Source: Actinomycetota bacterium (GTDB lineage: Bacteria; Actinomycetota; UBA4738; HRBIN12). Taken from it: 7,610 nt of DNA. The stretch lies in NCBI GenBank assembly GCA_005883885.1, contig VAYF01000179.1, positions 1 through 7,610 of the forward strand, written 5' to 3'. Positions 6,613 to 7,610 of this stretch are shown piece by piece. Below the pieces are notes generated by a model. It saw nothing but the letters and a program-made list of their open reading frames with translations. It ran no database searches and was not told the origin of the DNA. A program made the translations under genes and the position numbers. Each line of letters starts with the position of its first letter. Within the stretch, counting starts at the first letter, position 1.

Positions 6613-6618
6613 AGCGTA
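6613..6618 (-). promoter_or_regulatory. Possible -10 element for leaderless transcription of the PAS gene
   Basis: On the minus strand TACGCT (TAnnnT pattern) ends 6 nt before the GTG at 6606, so transcription would begin at or next to the start codon. Leaderless mRNAs with this arrangement are common in actinobacteria. The only purine-rich ribosome-binding candidate, GGAGG at 6631-6627, is 20 nt from the GTG, too far to serve it. No -35 is evident. Transcription from the hydrolase promoter, 52 nt away across the gap, is an alternative. Confidence 0.3.
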
Positions 6619-6658
6619 GCGGACTTCCTCCGCCGTTCGCTCGTGTTCGGTCGGGCGG

Positions 6659-7522
6659 CTACGCCTTCGTGTATCTCTGGACGAACGCGAGCGCCGTGTC
6701 TGCGACCTCACGCCAGCCGTTGTCGATCGTGAGCGCGTGGCCGCGGTTCGGGATCTTGACGATCTCGGTCACGCTCTCGTTGCGCGCTTGCCGCTTGTAC
6801 GAGGCCTTCGCGATCGCCCACGGAACCACGTGGTCCTTCTCGCCATCCAGGATCAGCAGCGGCCCCCGCTCGGGGTTCTTCGTGTTGACCTTCGCCTCGG
6901 TCCACGGGTTGAAGTTGGCCGCCGCGGCCTGGAAGATCGGCTCACCGGAGGTGGGCACCGCGAAGGTCTGGTACAGCTCCTTGGCCTCGTCCTCGCTCAC
7001 GGCGTTGGCGAAGGAATAGCGGAACTGCTCGTACGTCAGCGGCACCGCACGGTGGTAGTTCGCGGGATTCTTCAGCACCGGCGACGCGGACCGCAGCGAC
7101 GAGATCGGCAGGGGGAGGACGCCCCGGAACGGCGCCGGATCGATCGCGACCGACACGGCCGACAAACCGCGACCCGCGAGGATCTGGGCGAGCAACCCGC
7201 CGAAGGAATGACCGATGACGGCCGGCTTCTTGTTCAGTCCACGGATGACGTCCTCGAAGTGATCCGCGACGTCACCCACCGACTTGTTGGCGAAGACCTC
7301 GGGATGCGCCTTGGCCTGGGCGACCGTGTCGGGGTCATCCGGCCAGCCCGGCGTCAGCGCGGTGTATCCGTTCTTCTCGAAGAGCTCCGCCCACCGATCC
7401 CAGCTGCTGGGGAGCAGCCACAAGCCGTGGACGAATACCACAGGCTTACTGCCGGCGGTGTTCGCACGATCGATCTGCTTGGTCTCGAAGTCCGTGATCG
7501 GCGCCTGCTGCTTCGCCTTCAT
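6659..7522 (-). CDS. Alpha/beta hydrolase (esterase/lipase-like)
   Basis: This 287-residue, probably cytoplasmic serine hydrolase has the full alpha/beta-hydrolase signature. FVHGLW at residues 30-35 forms the oxyanion region, and the nucleophile elbow GHSFGG at 104-109 carries Ser106. Asp230 in GEKDHVVP is the likely acid, and His262 in NRGHALTID completes the triad. The stretch between about 129 and 210 is the expected cap region. There is no signal peptide or membrane helix. The ATG at 7522 follows a GGGGGG run by 5 nt, a weak ribosome site; no better start lies nearby. The substrate cannot be inferred; haloperoxidase-like or lactone/ester hydrolases share this fold. Lysine outnumbers arginine (18 to 14), unlike the adjacent PAS protein, which may reflect different ancestry or protein constraints. 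It lies upstream of the PAS gene on the same strand, 52 nt from the proposed GTG. Confidence 0.9.
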   Translation of the reverse strand: MKAKQQAPITDFETKQIDRANTAGSKPVVFVHGLWLLPSSWDRWAELFEKNGYTALTPGWPDDPDTVAQAKAHPEVFANKSVGDVADHFEDVIRGLNKKPAVIGHSFGGLLAQILAGRGLSAVSVAIDPAPFRGVLPLPISSLRSASPVLKNPANYHRAVPLTYEQFRYSFANAVSEDEAKELYQTFAVPTSGEPIFQAAAANFNPWTEAKVNTKNPERGPLLILDGEKDHVVPWAIAKASYKRQARNESVTEIVKIPNRGHALTIDNGWREVADTALAFVQRYTKA

Positions 7523-7551
7523 GTTGTCCCCCCGTCATCGTGGCGTGGATC

Positions 7552-7561
7552 GCTTCGAAGC
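7552..7561. repeat. Perfect 10-bp palindrome at the predicted hydrolase transcription start
   Basis: GCTTCGAAGC is a perfect 10-bp palindrome overlapping the expected +1 of the hydrolase promoter, a position suitable for a repressor operator. No second copy occurs in the spacer, and a palindrome this short could arise by chance. Confidence 0.3.
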
Positions 7562-7565
7562 AAGC

Positions 7566-7594
7566 ACCCTAGGTCGCGTCGGAAGATAGGACAA
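7566..7594 (-). promoter_or_regulatory. Candidate promoter of the alpha/beta hydrolase gene
   Basis: On the minus strand TTGTCC (7594-7589) is followed after exactly 17 nt by TAGGGT (7571-7566). TTGTCC matches TTGACA at four of six positions, and TAGGGT fits the TAnnnT form of high-GC organisms. Transcription would start near 7559, leaving an untranslated leader of about 37 nt before the ATG at 7522. Confidence 0.45.
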
Positions 7595-7610
7595 ATGCGG
7601 GTACCTCCTA

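Noticed and set aside
6607..6711. N-terminal extension of the PAS protein to an ATG at 6711
   Set aside because: The added 35 residues are largely Arg/Ser-rich (MRSQTRRSRSS...) and the first part overlaps the end of the hydrolase gene, so this is shadow translation.
7595..7610. Plus-strand ATG at 7595 as the start of a gene running off the right edge
   Set aside because: Only five codons are visible (MRVPP), and the upstream AGGA is just 4 nt away, so there is too little to support a gene.

Overview
The window is high-GC DNA, densely coding, with some GTG starts and short or overlapping gene junctions. It most resembles a chromosomal segment of an actinobacterium-like organism (Actinomycetota, possibly a poorly cultivated lineage). 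That placement is an inference from base composition, codon use and gene content. No rRNA, marker phylogeny or mobile element is present to confirm it. I see no tRNA, CRISPR array, insertion sequence or phage gene.

Layout from left to right. On the minus strand, bases 1-87 hold the first 29 codons of a gene that runs off the left edge, probably a small cupin-type protein. A 117-nt divergent spacer follows. On the plus strand comes an ABC-2 type exporter pair: the ATPase (205-1128) and its six-helix permease (1125-2078), joined by a 4-nt GTGA overlap. After an 81-nt spacer with a promoter-like TATACT and a small hairpin comes a second plus-strand cluster. It contains a membrane-anchored DUF4446 protein (2160-2642), a bactofilin (2639-3148, ATGA overlap) and seryl-tRNA synthetase serS (3153-4424). 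On the minus strand, converging on serS with 16 nt between the stops, is a 721-residue protein made of five PAS modules and nothing else (4441-6606). Upstream of it on the same strand is an alpha/beta hydrolase (6659-7522) with its own promoter-like sequence near the right edge.

How the genes may work together. The ATPase and permease form one transporter of unknown substrate. DUF4446 and bactofilin are translationally coupled: one is anchored in the membrane, and the other belongs to a family that forms polymers at the membrane. A shared role in an envelope or polarity scaffold is therefore plausible but unproven. serS is a housekeeping gene that appears to be read from the same transcript. 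The PAS protein has many sensory modules but no kinase, cyclase, phosphodiesterase, DNA-binding or membrane segment, so it must act through a partner that is not encoded here.

Most of the window is ordinary chromosomal content. The best leads are the output-less PAS array, the coupled DUF4446-bactofilin pair with two possible bactofilin starts, and the contrast in lysine and arginine use between the hydrolase and the adjacent PAS gene.
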